A stretch of 64,000 bases of DNA from Pseudonocardia sp. C8 (GCF_014267175.1 NZ_JACMTR010000002.1:4861501-4925500); one strand, 5' to 3'. Shown: positions 33,725-42,471, numbered from the stretch's first letter. Numbers and translations: made by a program. Notes: generated by a model not told the origin, from the letters alone.

Positions 33725-34849
33725 GTGGACCCCGCCGGCCAGTTCGCCCGCCGCTTCCCCCTCGTTGCCCGAACCCGCCCGGCCTGCCTCCCGCTGGCCC
33801 GGCGGGTGGCCGAGCTGTGCGACCGAGCACGCCAAGTCGAGCACAGCGGCGAGCTCGCCGAAGCCGCCGCCGTGCACAACAACGCGGCGCTCATCGCCTC
33901 CGACTGCGGCCTGCCCGAACTGGCCCGGCGGTGGTGCCACCAGCAGGTGAACATCTACCTGCGCGCCCGCCCCTTGGGCGCGCAGGTAGCCCGCCTCGCT
34001 CTCGAACCGATCACCAACCTCGCCCGCCTCTACATCCGCGAGGGTCAGGGCGAGCGCGCCTTCGCGCTGATCGACACCCTGTTCACCGCGGTCTCCGCCC
34101 GAACTGACGCCATCGTCGACGGCATCGAGATCCCGGCCGACCTCACCGACTCCGCCGAGACGCACCAGCACATCCGCAGCTGGCTGTGGGCAGTCCTGCT
34201 GGCCACCGGTGGCCGCGCTCTGGCCGCAGCCGGCCGCTGGGCGGAGGCACGCGCCCGGCTCGACGCGTACAAGGGCGTCGGGCGACGGATGCTTGACGGT
34301 CGCCAGATCGCGGTCATCGCCCACGCCGTATCCGGGGACACCGACAGCGCCCTCACCCTCTTGGCCGACACAACACCAGGAGACCCTTGGGAGAACGCCG
34401 TGACCGCCTGCCTGACCATCCAGTGCCACGGCGCCTCGGGCGTCGCCGATCTGCCCACGCTCCTGAACCAGTACCACCGACTCGACACCTCCGCGCCCGG
34501 CTTGGCGGTCTTCCACACACGGCTCGGGTTGTCCTTCATCGACGCCATCGGCACCGTTGACGATCCACCCGTGCACCAGATCGCCGTTGATCTGATCGAC
34601 TACGCCGCCGCGACACGAGACGGATACGTCGCTCGCGATGTACTCGCCCACAATGGTTGCCGCGAGCTGCTCACCGACTCCCAAGCGCGCGAGTTGTCCG
34701 ATTCGGTCGAAGCGTGCGCGCTCGGCAGCGGCACGCTCCCGGCCACACTGCTGGCAGACCTCACGACAGCACTAGCCTGCGCCGAAGAGGCCATGGCACG
34801 CAGCGTGAAGACGATGTCCTGCAACGTCAACGCTCCAGCGAACCCGTAG
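33725..34849 (+). CDS. TPR-like helical protein at the end of the lanthipeptide operon
   Basis: The 374-residue, mostly helical protein has repeated helix pairs (ELAEAAAVHNNAALIASDCG, AGRWAEARARLDAYKGVGRR) and resembles the C-terminal TPR-like half of XRE regulators but has no HTH. GTG 33725 follows the methyltransferase stop by five bases, so it is co-translated with it. Such proteins accompany FxLD clusters; a scaffold or sensing role is possible but unproven. It ends 11 bp before the IS element. Confidence 0.6.
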   Translation: MDPAGQFARRFPLVARTRPACLPLARRVAELCDRARQVEHSGELAEAAAVHNNAALIASDCGLPELARRWCHQQVNIYLRARPLGAQVARLALEPITNLARLYIREGQGERAFALIDTLFTAVSARTDAIVDGIEIPADLTDSAETHQHIRSWLWAVLLATGGRALAAAGRWAEARARLDAYKGVGRRMLDGRQIAVIAHAVSGDTDSALTLLADTTPGDPWENAVTACLTIQCHGASGVADLPTLLNQYHRLDTSAPGLAVFHTRLGLSFIDAIGTVDDPPVHQIAVDLIDYAAATRDGYVARDVLAHNGCRELLTDSQARELSDSVEACALGSGTLPATLLADLTTALACAEEAMARSVKTMSCNVNAPANP

Positions 34850-34909
34850 GGCGGGTCCTAGGGCGTGTTGCTAAAAGTTGTTCCGGGATGTGTGGGCGAT
34901 GCTTGGGGG

Positions 34910-35299
34910 GTGTCGCGAGATGTCATCACTGACGAGGTTTGGGAGCTGATCCAGGACGTGTTCCCGCCGGTGAGGACGCGGGGCCGTCCGCCGGTAGATC
35001 GACGCACGGTGGTCGAGGCGACCGCGTGGCGGTTCCGGACGGGCTCAGCATGGCGGGACCTGCCCGAGCGGTTCGGGAGCTGGAACACGGTTTACAAGAA
35101 CTTCCGCCGGTGGGCCGCCGCGGGCGTCTGGGACGACCTGCTCACTCACGTGCAGAAGCGAGCGTCGTTGGCAGGAGAGATCGACTGGGTTGTGTCGGTG
35201 GACTCGTCGATCGCGCGTGTGCATCAGCACGGAGCGACGATGAGGCGGGTCACGGGGGGCTCCATCGAACTACAAGAAGGCCGGGCTGGAACCGCCTGA
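34910..35299 (+). CDS. IS5-family transposase, first ORF
   Basis: The 129-residue protein begins SRDVITDEVWELIQDVFPPV, has the HTH-like N-terminal region and TAWRFRTGSAWRDLPERFGS of IS5-type transposases, and the first catalytic Asp in VVSVDSSIARVHQH. GTG 34910 gives the family N-terminus; the frame is open from 34865. It terminates at 35297-35299 while homology shifts into the next frame near 35270-35280. Confidence 0.85.
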   Translation: MSRDVITDEVWELIQDVFPPVRTRGRPPVDRRTVVEATAWRFRTGSAWRDLPERFGSWNTVYKNFRRWAAAGVWDDLLTHVQKRASLAGEIDWVVSVDSSIARVHQHGATMRRVTGGSIELQEGRAGTA

Positions 35300-35327
35300 T
35301 CACGCGATCGGCCGGTCACGGGGCGGT

Positions 35328-35774
35328 GTGACGACGAAGATCCACCTCGTCTGCGATGGGCAGGCCCGGGCTCTGGCGTTCGTACTGACCGGCGGGCAGG
35401 TCGCGGACACGAGCATGTTCACCGACGTGCTCGACGAGATCCACGTCCCCGGCCGGGGCCCTGCGCGCACACGCCCGGACCGCGTGCTCGCAGACAAGGG
35501 GTACCCGTCGAAGACGAACCGGGGCTGGCTACGCGAGCGCGGTATCAAGGCCACCATCCCCGAGCGCGCCGACCAGATCGCGAACCGGCGCACGCGGCCA
35601 GGCCGCCCGATCGACTTCGGCAACGAGCAGAAGGAACGCTACAAGGGCCGCAACGTCGTCGAGCGGTGCTTCAACGCGTTGAAACAGTGGCGAGGACTCG
35701 CATCGCGGTTCGACAAGACGGCCTGCTCATACGCGGCCGGGATCCGTATCGCCGCAGCCCTCCAATGGATTTAG
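35328..35774 (+). CDS. IS5-family transposase, second ORF
   Basis: This encodes the same 148 residues as 185-631, with catalytic Asp (VLADKGYPS) and Glu (NVVERCFNALKQWRG). It is produced in full form by frameshifting from the first ORF. It ends ten bases before the IS terminus, overlapping the right inverted repeat. Confidence 0.88.
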   Translation: MTTKIHLVCDGQARALAFVLTGGQVADTSMFTDVLDEIHVPGRGPARTRPDRVLADKGYPSKTNRGWLRERGIKATIPERADQIANRRTRPGRPIDFGNEQKERYKGRNVVERCFNALKQWRGLASRFDKTACSYAAGIRIAAALQWI

Positions 35775-35839
35775 CAACACGCCCTAGCGCGGTCGTGGGC
35801 ACGATCCGAGCCCCCGCTAGCGAGAGCGCTGCCCAGCCC

Positions 35840-35879
35840 GATCTGCGGGTGGGGGCACCACAGGCCCCACCCGCAGATC
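35840..35879 (-). terminator. Hairpin terminator for the Csp gene
   Basis: A perfect 15-bp stem pairs 35840-35854 (GATCTGCGGGTGGGG) with 35865-35879 around a 10-base loop. An outer pairing (CGCTAGCGAGAGCG with CGCTCTAGCGG) extends it. It lies 15 bp after the stop of the minus-strand copper protein gene. Confidence 0.75.
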
Positions 35880-35894
35880 GACGCTCTAGCGGAG

Positions 35895-36230
35895 TCAGCC
35901 TGCGGCGATGGAGCGGCACTGGCGGGCGCACTCGCGGCAGGCGTGCGCACACGCCCGGCAGTAGTCGGAGTCGCTGCGCTCGCACTGCTCGGCGCAGGCA
36001 TCACACACCTGCGCGCACAGAACAGCCACCTGCGGTGCCCACTGCGAGCCGCGCGCCATCAGTGTCTCGCACAGCCGACAAATCTCCGCACAATCCACGC
36101 ACAGCCGACCACAGTCGGCGCTGCCGTTGGGCAAACAGCAGTTGTAGTGGCAGGTCTCGCAGGACTGGCGGCAGCGCGCGCACGCCTCCACTGCTTCCTG
36201 ATAACGCTGCTCGATCATCGTTGCGGCCAT
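35895..36230 (-). CDS. Four-helix-bundle copper storage protein (Csp family)
   Basis: The 111-residue, Cys-rich helical protein has repeated CxxxC motifs (ACARCRQSCETCHYNCC, CGRLCVDCAEICRLCE, CDACAEQCERSDSDYCRACA) as in Csp1/Csp3, which line the bundle core with thiols and store many Cu(I) ions. There is no signal peptide, so it is cytosolic (Csp3-like). GAGGAGG precedes ATG 36230. A second member is at 52534-52878. A longer upstream frame from 36329 has no ribosome site. Confidence 0.88.
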   Translation of the reverse strand: MAATMIEQRYQEAVEACARCRQSCETCHYNCCLPNGSADCGRLCVDCAEICRLCETLMARGSQWAPQVAVLCAQVCDACAEQCERSDSDYCRACAHACRECARQCRSIAAG

Positions 36231-36559
36231 CACAGCCTCCTCGGAAACGGGATCTTTGGCAGGTCCGGTCACGGCCTGCAACGCCGCTTTTACCCATTTC
36301 CCCCATGGGCAAGCGCAAATCACGATCAAGCTTCCGCGTGGCGTAGGAACCGGGACGAAGCCCGGGGTGCAGAAAGACCCTGTGGCCGGTGCCGTCGAAA
36401 CCCACCCCGGAACAGGACAACTGCGCCTCCCGTCGGACTTCTCGACCAGTGCTTGTGTGAAGCGGCGTTGTGTAACGCCAGTTACCGAGCAGACCGGACG
36501 CGGCCAACCACGCTGGAGAGGCGAACTGATTGTTGCGTCAAAATTGGAAGGACCTGCTC
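36231..36559. promoter_or_regulatory. Divergent spacer with a palindromic candidate operator
   Basis: The 329-bp region between the Csp gene and the membrane-protein operon has no credible gene. It holds an imperfect inverted repeat, TTACCCAT at 36290-36297 and ATGGGCAA at 36305-36312, extended by CGCTT/AAGCG. This could bind a metal regulator controlling csp, but it does not match the CueR boxes found further right. Confidence 0.35.
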
Positions 36560-37003
36560 ATGTCCACTACTGCTCGCCCCGTCCACCCGGTGCAGGCGGC
36601 TGCCTCCCGCGTGCTCTACGGGGCGGTCGCCGGGATCGGTGGCGGCATCATGTTCGGCATCCTGATGGCGATGATGGGCATGCTGCCCAAGGTCGCGATG
36701 CTCGTGGGCAGTGACAGCGCCGCCGTTGGAGCCGTGGTGCACCTGGCGATCTCGGCGATCCTCGGCGCGGGCTTCGGGCTCGTCGTGCCATTGATCCGGT
36801 TCTGGCCGCTGCTGGGGGCGGGGGTGGCCTACGGCGTGATCTGGTGGGTGCTCGGCGGCCTGCTGCTCATGCCCGCCGGGCTGGGCATGCCGGTGTTTCA
36901 GATGGGCGCCAATGCGATGCAGAGCCTGATGGGCCACCTGATATACGGCATCGTCACCGCGCTGATCTTCTACGGGTTCCGGCGCAGGGCGAATCACGCA
37001 TGA
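36560..37003 (+). CDS. Small polytopic membrane protein
   Basis: The 147-residue protein has four predicted membrane helices (for example VAGIGGGIMFGILMAMMG, LLGAGVAYGVIWWVLGGLLL) and several Met residues that could line a metal path. I recognise only a general resemblance to uncharacterised membrane proteins found in metal-resistance islands. GGAAGGA precedes ATG 36560. Its stop overlaps the next start (ATGA), so it is translated with the thioredoxin-like protein. Confidence 0.6.
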   Translation: MSTTARPVHPVQAAASRVLYGAVAGIGGGIMFGILMAMMGMLPKVAMLVGSDSAAVGAVVHLAISAILGAGFGLVVPLIRFWPLLGAGVAYGVIWWVLGGLLLMPAGLGMPVFQMGANAMQSLMGHLIYGIVTALIFYGFRRRANHA

Positions 37004-37278
37004 CGCGCCCAGAAGTACCGGTGCTGCGGATCTACACCTCACCCGGCTGCGCCAGTTGTCGGACGGCGGAAAAGCTCGCCGACACCGTGCGCCGCGTGCG
37101 GCCAGCCCAGCCGGTCGAGGTCATCGATCTCGCCCAGCACGCGGGGCCGAAGCCCGACGGGCTCGTGGGCACCCCGACCTACCGGCTCGGGGAGACCACC
37201 ATCGCACTGGGTAACCCGTCATTGCGGGAGCTCTTGTACCGGCTGGACAACCCGCGGATCGATGACGATGGTGACTAG
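37000..37278 (+). CDS. Glutaredoxin/thioredoxin-like protein
   Basis: The 92-residue thioredoxin-fold protein has the redox motif SPGCASCRTAEKLA (CxxC at about residues 16-19) and the conserved cis-Pro region VGTPTYRLG. It probably reduces disulfides or transfers metal or thiol groups for its operon partners. It overlaps the membrane-protein gene upstream and the Crp-like regulator downstream, giving a tightly coupled three-gene operon. Confidence 0.75.
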   Translation: MTRPEVPVLRIYTSPGCASCRTAEKLADTVRRVRPAQPVEVIDLAQHAGPKPDGLVGTPTYRLGETTIALGNPSLRELLYRLDNPRIDDDGD

Positions 37279-38017
37279 TGTCGCAACCACTACCGGAGGG
37301 CCGGTGCCGGACAACCTCTACTGCCTGTCCGAGGTCGATCTCTTCCGGGACTTGTCCCGGCGGGAAATGGCCGACCTGGGAGCGCACGCCCCGCTGCGCA
37401 ACGTCGCGGCGGGGCAGGTGCTCTACAGCCCACAGCGGCCGACCGAGACACTGTTCATCGTCAAACGAGGCCGAGTGCGCCTCTACCAGATCAGCGCCGC
37501 TGGCCAGACGGTCACCACCGCGCTACTTGGCCCCAGCACCGTGTTCGGGGAGATCCCGCTCATGGGGCTGCGGATGGGCAGCAACTGGGCCGAGGCCCTG
37601 GAACCCTCGCAGCTGTGCCTGATGAGCCTGCACGACGTGCGGCAGCTGCTGCTGGCTGACCCGCGAATCGCCACCCGCATCGTCGAGCACATGACCGAGC
37701 GGATCACCGAACTCGAACACCGCCTGACCGACCTGGCATGCAAGAGCCTCCCGGAACGACTGGCCAGCACGCTGTGGACTCTGACCAAGGGAACCCTCTC
37801 GGGAACGGTGCCGGAGCCGGTCCGGTTGACCCATCACCAGCTCGCCGGTCTGGTCAACGCCACCCGCGAACGCACCACCACCGCCCTGGGAGAGCTGGCC
37901 GACCACGGGCTAATCCGGCTGCATCGCGGAAAGATCACCGTCACCAGCCGGGAGCGTCTGTTGACCTATGCCGAGGGCGGTGGCCGAACGGCGACCAACT
38001 TCCCGCTTGAGCACTAG
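37262..38017 (+). CDS. Crp/Fnr-family regulator
   Basis: The 251-residue protein has an N-terminal cyclic-nucleotide-binding-type beta barrel (FRDLSRREMADLGAHAPLRN...VKRGRVRLYQISAAGQ) and a C-terminal winged helix (LTHHQLAGLVNATRERTTTA). The N-terminal Fnr Fe-S cysteines are absent, so an oxygen-sensing cluster is unlikely. It overlaps the thioredoxin-like gene by 17 bp and probably regulates this operon. Confidence 0.85.
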   Translation: MTMVTSVATTTGGPVPDNLYCLSEVDLFRDLSRREMADLGAHAPLRNVAAGQVLYSPQRPTETLFIVKRGRVRLYQISAAGQTVTTALLGPSTVFGEIPLMGLRMGSNWAEALEPSQLCLMSLHDVRQLLLADPRIATRIVEHMTERITELEHRLTDLACKSLPERLASTLWTLTKGTLSGTVPEPVRLTHHQLAGLVNATRERTTTALGELADHGLIRLHRGKITVTSRERLLTYAEGGGRTATNFPLEH

Positions 38018-38148
38018 ATCAGGGAGAGCGGCCCCGGCGTCTTCGGCCCCAAATGAGAGCGGTAGCGGGAAGGAGGCGTGGGCTTGCTGTGTATCGGGCA
38101 CACCTGCAGCAGTGTGCGGAGTCTTCCTTGGAGGTCAAGCTGTCGATC

Positions 38149-39408
38149 ATGCGTACCAGCGTTGGCGAGGCTGCCCTGGCGACGACTGCCGTCGGTGCTC
38201 CTGCTCTGGCGGCAGCGGAGTTGTCCACCCCAATGCTCATGGCCCGCCCTCCCGGCTATCGCGAGTTGGAGATCGCCTGGCGGGGCCGCATTCCCCTGGC
38301 AGCGACCGGAGTGATCTCGGCAGCGGCCCTGGTCGGGCGGGCCGTGCGCGGCAGAGCGCCGCGGCGCACTGCGTTGACGACGGTGGTTGGCTTGCTCGGC
38401 GTGTCCGCTGGTGCGGCGGTGAGCTACGACCCGTGGCTGTTCGCTCCGCGGCGAGGGCGCCCCCAGGTCCGTCCGGCAGCAGAGGCCGACCGCGTGCTCG
38501 GCAGCGATACCGAGGTGCTCGGGGTGCGACTCAACGGGCAGGCGCGCGCCTATCCCGCGCGTGCCTTGGCCCGGCCGCACATCGTCACCGACATCCTGGG
38601 CGGCGAGCCCGTGGCGGTCAGCTATTGCGGCCTGACCAACAGCGCCATCGCCTACCGTCTCGGCGAGGGCCGAACGCGGATGCGGCTGTCCGTGCTGTCC
38701 GCGCCCCGCAACAACATCCTCTACCGCGAACACTCCACGGGAAGCTTCGTCCAGCAACTCCTGCCCGAAATCGCCCACGGCGAACTCCTCGGCCAGCGGC
38801 TGACCACCGTGCCCGTCGTCTATACAACCTGGGCCGCGTGGCAGGAGCTCGCCCCGGAGACCACCCTGGCCGACAGCCCGGTCCGGTCACCGGGTGACCG
38901 GCTGGTCACCAGCTTGATGCGAGCCGAACACACGCGCACCCGGTCACGCTCCCGCACACTGCTGGCCACCGACAGCGTGGACGAGCGGATCCCGGCCAAG
39001 ACCCAACTACTCAGCTTGGTCGAAGACGGCGACGCCATCGCCTACACCCGAGCCGCGCTCCATGCCCAGCCGGTCATCAACGACGTCGTCGGCACCCAGC
39101 CCACCGTCGCCTTCTACGAACCAAGCAGAGATATCGCCACAGCATTTCGCCGCCACATGGACGGCCGCCCACTCGAATTCCGACCAGCCACACCCACCAC
39201 CGGCGGGTATGAGGTGGCGGAGGACACCGACACCGGCAGCACATGGGACGTGCTCGGTCGCTGCATCCGTGGCCCCCGGGGCGGACAACAGCTGCAGGCA
39301 ACGCCGTTCTCCTTCGACAAACCCTTCTGGTTCGCCTGGGCCGCCTACCACCCGCACTCCCGACTGCACGCCACACCCGACGAGCTCACCACTGGTCAGT
39401 CGCGGTGA
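38149..39408 (+). CDS. DUF3179 domain protein
   Basis: The 419-residue protein has two N-terminal hydrophobic segments (LAATGVISAAALVGRAV, ALTTVVGLLGVSAGAAVS) followed by a large extracytoplasmic domain with DUF3179 hallmarks: HPxVTDxLGG-like PHIVTDILGGEPVAVSYCGL and FWFAWAAYHP at the end. The function of the family is unknown; single Cys and Arg/His residues are conserved. The start is uncertain: ATG 38149 has GGAGG 14 bases upstream, and ATG 38053 is possible. Confidence 0.75.
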   Translation: MRTSVGEAALATTAVGAPALAAAELSTPMLMARPPGYRELEIAWRGRIPLAATGVISAAALVGRAVRGRAPRRTALTTVVGLLGVSAGAAVSYDPWLFAPRRGRPQVRPAAEADRVLGSDTEVLGVRLNGQARAYPARALARPHIVTDILGGEPVAVSYCGLTNSAIAYRLGEGRTRMRLSVLSAPRNNILYREHSTGSFVQQLLPEIAHGELLGQRLTTVPVVYTTWAAWQELAPETTLADSPVRSPGDRLVTSLMRAEHTRTRSRSRTLLATDSVDERIPAKTQLLSLVEDGDAIAYTRAALHAQPVINDVVGTQPTVAFYEPSRDIATAFRRHMDGRPLEFRPATPTTGGYEVAEDTDTGSTWDVLGRCIRGPRGGQQLQATPFSFDKPFWFAWAAYHPHSRLHATPDELTTGQSR

Positions 39409-39469
39409 GCGACGCACCAGGTGCGTGATCGACGATCCGAAGACGCCCCCGCCTCGCGAGGAGGATCAC

Positions 39470-40287
39470 ATGCAAGAACGGACCGCCGTCGTCGACGACA
39501 TTCCCATGCGCTGGATCGAGCACGGTGACGGCCACCCGGTGGTGTTCGTGCACGGCATTCCCACCTCGGCCGAGCTATGGCGCCACGTTCTCCCCCGTCT
39601 CGACAGCGCACGGTGCCTGGCCTGGGAAATGCCTGGCTACGGCGCCAGCATTCCGGCAGGAACCGATCGGGACCTCTCAGTGGCTCGCCAAGCCGACTAC
39701 CTCGTGGCGTGGCTGGACCACCTCAGCATCGACCGAGCCGTGTTCGCGGGACACGACCTCGGCGGCGGAGTCATCCAGATCCTGGCCGCCCGTCACCACC
39801 ATCGGGTTGCCGGTCTCGTGCTCACGAACGCGATCTGCTACGACTCCTGGCCCATCCCCAGCGTTCAGGCGATGCAGCGCGCCGCACCGGTCCTGCGGTG
39901 CCTGCCCGACAGCGCCATATACCCCTGTTCGTCTCCCTCCTGCGGCGTGGCCACGACAACACCGCCCGCGCCAGCGAGTCGATCGGTGTGCACTGGCGGC
40001 ACTACGCCACCCACGGTGCGGCCCGTTCCCTGGTCCGGCAGGTCAACGCGCTCAACTCGCGCGACACACTCGCGGTCACCGACCAACTGCCTCAGCTGGA
40101 TGTGCCCGCTCGGGTGGTCTGGGGCACCGCCGACCGGTTCCAGAAGGAGCACTACGGCGCCCGTTTGGCCAGTGACTTAGGGACCGACCTTCGGCGCATC
40201 GACACTGGTCGCCACTTCACGCCCGAAGACCACCCCGACCAGCTCGCGGCCGCCGTCGACGAGATCACCGCACGGGCGTCCCGTTGA
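39470..40287 (+). pseudogene. Alpha/beta hydrolase (haloalkane-dehalogenase-like) with frameshift
   Basis: The 5' part encodes an alpha/beta hydrolase, VVFVHGIPTSAELWRHVLPR and the nucleophile elbow FAGHDLGGGVIQ (nucleophile Asp, as in haloalkane dehalogenases). At the CCCC run 39922-39925 homology jumps to another frame (PLFVSLLRRGHDNTARAS...VWGTADRFQKEHYGA...HFTPEDHPDQ) and continues to the TGA at 40285-40287, supplying the acid and His. One extra C would restore a 272-residue protein. GAGGAG precedes ATG 39470. It is either a recent pseudogene or an assembly error. Confidence 0.75.
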
Positions 40288-40384
40288 TCCCACGATGTGC
40301 TTCGCTCTTGCTTGTCCCTGCCATGCCACCGTGGGTACGGCGGCTGGAACTACCCCGGCGTGTCCTAGCGCTGAGATCCTCCAA

Positions 40385-40615
40385 GGCCGGTTCGATCGCG
40401 GTGCGGTTTCGATCAGAGCGGTGTCGCTGCCGAAGCGGGTGAACACCTGGGCGAATTCCATGCCGACCGGGCCCGCGCCGAGCACTATCAGGGAGCGTGG
40501 GACCTCGCGGGCCCGTACGGCGTCTCGGTTGGTCCAGAACGGTGTGCCGGTCAGTCCTCGATCGGTGGGATCGCCGGTTCAGTACCGGGGTTGAGCACGA
40601 TCCCGCGATGGGCCC
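40385..40615 (-). pseudogene. Fragment of MerA/lipoamide-dehydrogenase-like flavoprotein
   Basis: The minus strand reads GIVLNPGTEPAIPPIE, then after a one-base frameshift TGTPFWTNRDAV and SLIVLGAGPVGMEFAQVFTR with FGSDTALIETAP: the central NAD-binding part of a pyridine-nucleotide disulfide reductase. Both ends are missing. It is similar to the intact flavoprotein at 50880-52256, so it may be the leftover of a second copy. 40288-40384 and 40616-40736 hold nothing else recognised. Confidence 0.65.
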
Positions 40616-40736
40616 GGAAGGACCAACTGTCAGCAGCCGGACACGAACGCCTGCTCGTTGGAAAGCCGTGCGAACGCCACCGCAACCCGTGACCAGGTCG
40701 CTCTACGCCGATCTGCCCGGCACCAACCCTCCTGTG

Positions 40737-41486
40737 TTAAGCGGGGTTGGCTTCGAGAAGCCGGTACAACCCGTCACGGTCGATCAGCTCGATGGCGGCG
40801 TAGCGCACAGCGATCAAGCCCTGCCGCTCGAACTCCTTGAGCACCTTGTTCAGCGAGGGCCGCTGCACCCCGACCATGGCCGCCAGCGTGCGCTGCGGCA
40901 GCAGAACCTGGTCCACAACGGCTTCGTCGAGCAAGAGCTGGGCCACCTGCTCGGTCAGCGACCGGCCCAGCAGGCCGATCACCCGGTGCTGGCTGGCCGC
41001 CAAGCGCTCGGCCACACTGGACAGCCACCGTCGCGTGATCGTCAGGCGTTGCCCGAGCAGCTGTTCGAAGTCGGGCGCAGCCAAGAACAGCACGGTGGCT
41101 TCGTCCAGCGCGTGGGCGGTGTAGGGCAGGGGCATGTCCAGCAGATGCTGGATGTCGCCGTCGACGTCGCCGGGTTGCAACACGTGCACCACCGAACGCC
41201 GCCTGCCCGCGCCCACCGACAGCTCGACCCGCCCGTGCTGGATGATCCACACCCCCGGCGGTGCCGAACCGGCCGGGAACAGCAGCTCGCCCCGAGCGAG
41301 CGCGCGGGTGCGCAGGAATGCCGCCAGCGCGGTGAGATCATCCGGACTCAACGGCGAGGACTCCCCGCGCCCGACGCACCGTGCCACCCACGCGGCCTGC
41401 CGGATAGCCATCTCCGTAGCACCACCGGGACCCAGCAGACGCACGGCACGGTCCAACGCCGCAGACGACACGCGGGAGAACGTCAT
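40737..41486 (-). CDS. Crp/Fnr-family regulator, second copy
   Basis: The 249-residue protein has the beta-barrel sensor domain (LARGELLFPAGSAPPGVWII, VVHVLQPGDVDGDIQHLLDM) and a C-terminal helix-turn-helix (LPQRTLAAMVGVQRPSLNKV). It has two Cys near the N-terminus only if CVGRGESS is counted as one; no Fnr-type cluster set is present. It is monocistronic, with a broken gene downstream and a TetR unit transcribed away from it. Its target is unknown. Confidence 0.82.
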   Translation of the reverse strand: MTFSRVSSAALDRAVRLLGPGGATEMAIRQAAWVARCVGRGESSPLSPDDLTALAAFLRTRALARGELLFPAGSAPPGVWIIQHGRVELSVGAGRRRSVVHVLQPGDVDGDIQHLLDMPLPYTAHALDEATVLFLAAPDFEQLLGQRLTITRRWLSSVAERLAASQHRVIGLLGRSLTEQVAQLLLDEAVVDQVLLPQRTLAAMVGVQRPSLNKVLKEFERQGLIAVRYAAIELIDRDGLYRLLEANPA

Positions 41487-41746
41487 AGGCCCATCATGTC
41501 ATCGCGCTGACATTTTCGTCGGCTCCAGCGCGAGGGCGGGGTCGGATGGGGGCACGGTCAGTAAGCGGCGGGAAGACGCGCTCGCCCGCCCGAGCGCCGA
41601 GGCGGGAAAGGCATGCCTAAAGCCGCCATCGTCGTCCTCGCCGACACCGGGGAGGCATGCTGAGACCAAGGCGCGTGGTGAACGCAACTCGGTGGTCGCC
41701 GTCTGACATTCCACAGCCCTGTTGCGGAGTGGTCTGCCAACCACCT

Positions 41747-41770
41747 AACTTGGAATGGTCGTTCCAAGTT
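41747..41770 (+). promoter_or_regulatory. Palindromic operator of the TetR gene
   Basis: A perfect 9-bp inverted repeat AACTTGGAA (41747-41755) and TTCCAAGTT (41762-41770) with a 6-bp spacer lies immediately before the TetR start. Its size and position fit a TetR-family autoregulatory site. Confidence 0.7.
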
Positions 41771-41776
41771 GGAGGT

Positions 41777-42409
41777 GTGGTGCCGGACGTTAGACACTTC
41801 GATCCTGATGTGGCGGTGGCCCAGGTGGTGCCGCTGCTGTGGCGGCGCGGCTGGTCACACACCGGGATGCAGGACATCGTCTCCGCCACCGGCCTGAGCC
41901 GCTCCAGCTTGTACGCGACATTCGGCAGCAAGAGCGCGCTCTGCCTGAATGCCCTGCGGCGATACTTGGCCGACCACGCGGACCCGGCGTTCCGAGAATT
42001 GGAGACCGACGGGCGGGGGTTGCCGGCCATCGCGGCGTTCTTCGATCAGCTGATCACAGCGCGCTGCTCGGGGCCGCACGCCCGCTGGGGCTGCCTGGCC
42101 ACCAATCTGCAAATCGCCGCCGAAGGAGCCGACCCCGATGTCCGCACGGTGCTGGACGAGCATCACCAGCACCTCGTCGCAGCCCTGGCCACGGCGCTGC
42201 GCGCGGCCGAGCAGGCTGGTCAGCTCCACGAGGACGTGGTGATCGGTGCCAGTGCCGAACACCTGGCGCTGTTGGCACAAGGGGTCAACCTGCGTTCGCG
42301 CGCGGGCGCCGAGCCGTCCAGCTTGCGGTGGGCCGTCGAGGCCGCCTTGGGCGCACTGCGCCGCCCGGGCAGCCATGCCACGCCCGGCCCGGAGATGTCC
42401 CCTGGCTGA
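41777..42409 (+). CDS. TetR-family regulator
   Basis: The 210-residue protein has a TetR HTH at residues 10-55 (VVPLLWRRGWSHTGMQDIVSATGLSRSSLYATFGSKSAL) and a C-terminal ligand domain with two Cys (ITARCSGPHARWGCLATNLQ) that could make it thiol-responsive, as in related AcrR/NemR-like proteins. GTG 41777 or 41780 is the start; the ribosome site GGAGG is unusually close. It is probably autoregulated through the palindrome just upstream, and it likely controls the AhpD-like gene 62 bp downstream. Confidence 0.85.
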   Translation: MVPDVRHFDPDVAVAQVVPLLWRRGWSHTGMQDIVSATGLSRSSLYATFGSKSALCLNALRRYLADHADPAFRELETDGRGLPAIAAFFDQLITARCSGPHARWGCLATNLQIAAEGADPDVRTVLDEHHQHLVAALATALRAAEQAGQLHEDVVIGASAEHLALLAQGVNLRSRAGAEPSSLRWAVEAALGALRRPGSHATPGPEMSPG

Positions 42410-42471
42410 TTCCAGCACACCGGTTCCCGCCAACGAAGCACCAGCACACCACGCACGAAAGGATCGAGTCC

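Larger units (their letters stand above)
34861..35784 (+). mobile_element. IS5-family insertion sequence, complete copy 2 (924 bp)
   Basis: Perfect 15-bp terminal inverted repeats lie at 34861-34875 (GGGCGTGTTGCTAAA) and 35770-35784. The flanks show TA on both sides (34859-34860 and 35785-35786) within CTAG, matching an IS427-type target. Two ORFs joined by frameshifting encode a DDE transposase. Bases 35144-35784 look identical to copy 1 at 1-641 and are in direct orientation, so together they could mobilise 642-34860 or delete it by recombination. Confidence 0.93.

Noticed and set aside
26962..34849. Thiopeptide cluster because of SpaB-C (thiopeptide-type) domains
   Set aside because: There is no YcaO cyclodehydratase or pyridine synthase; the FxLD leader, LanB and LanC define a class I lanthipeptide.
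34857..35788. Four-base CTAG target duplication of the IS
   Set aside because: The outer C and G can be explained by the target context and the IS terminal bases; the IS427-type group duplicates TA, so only TA is claimed.
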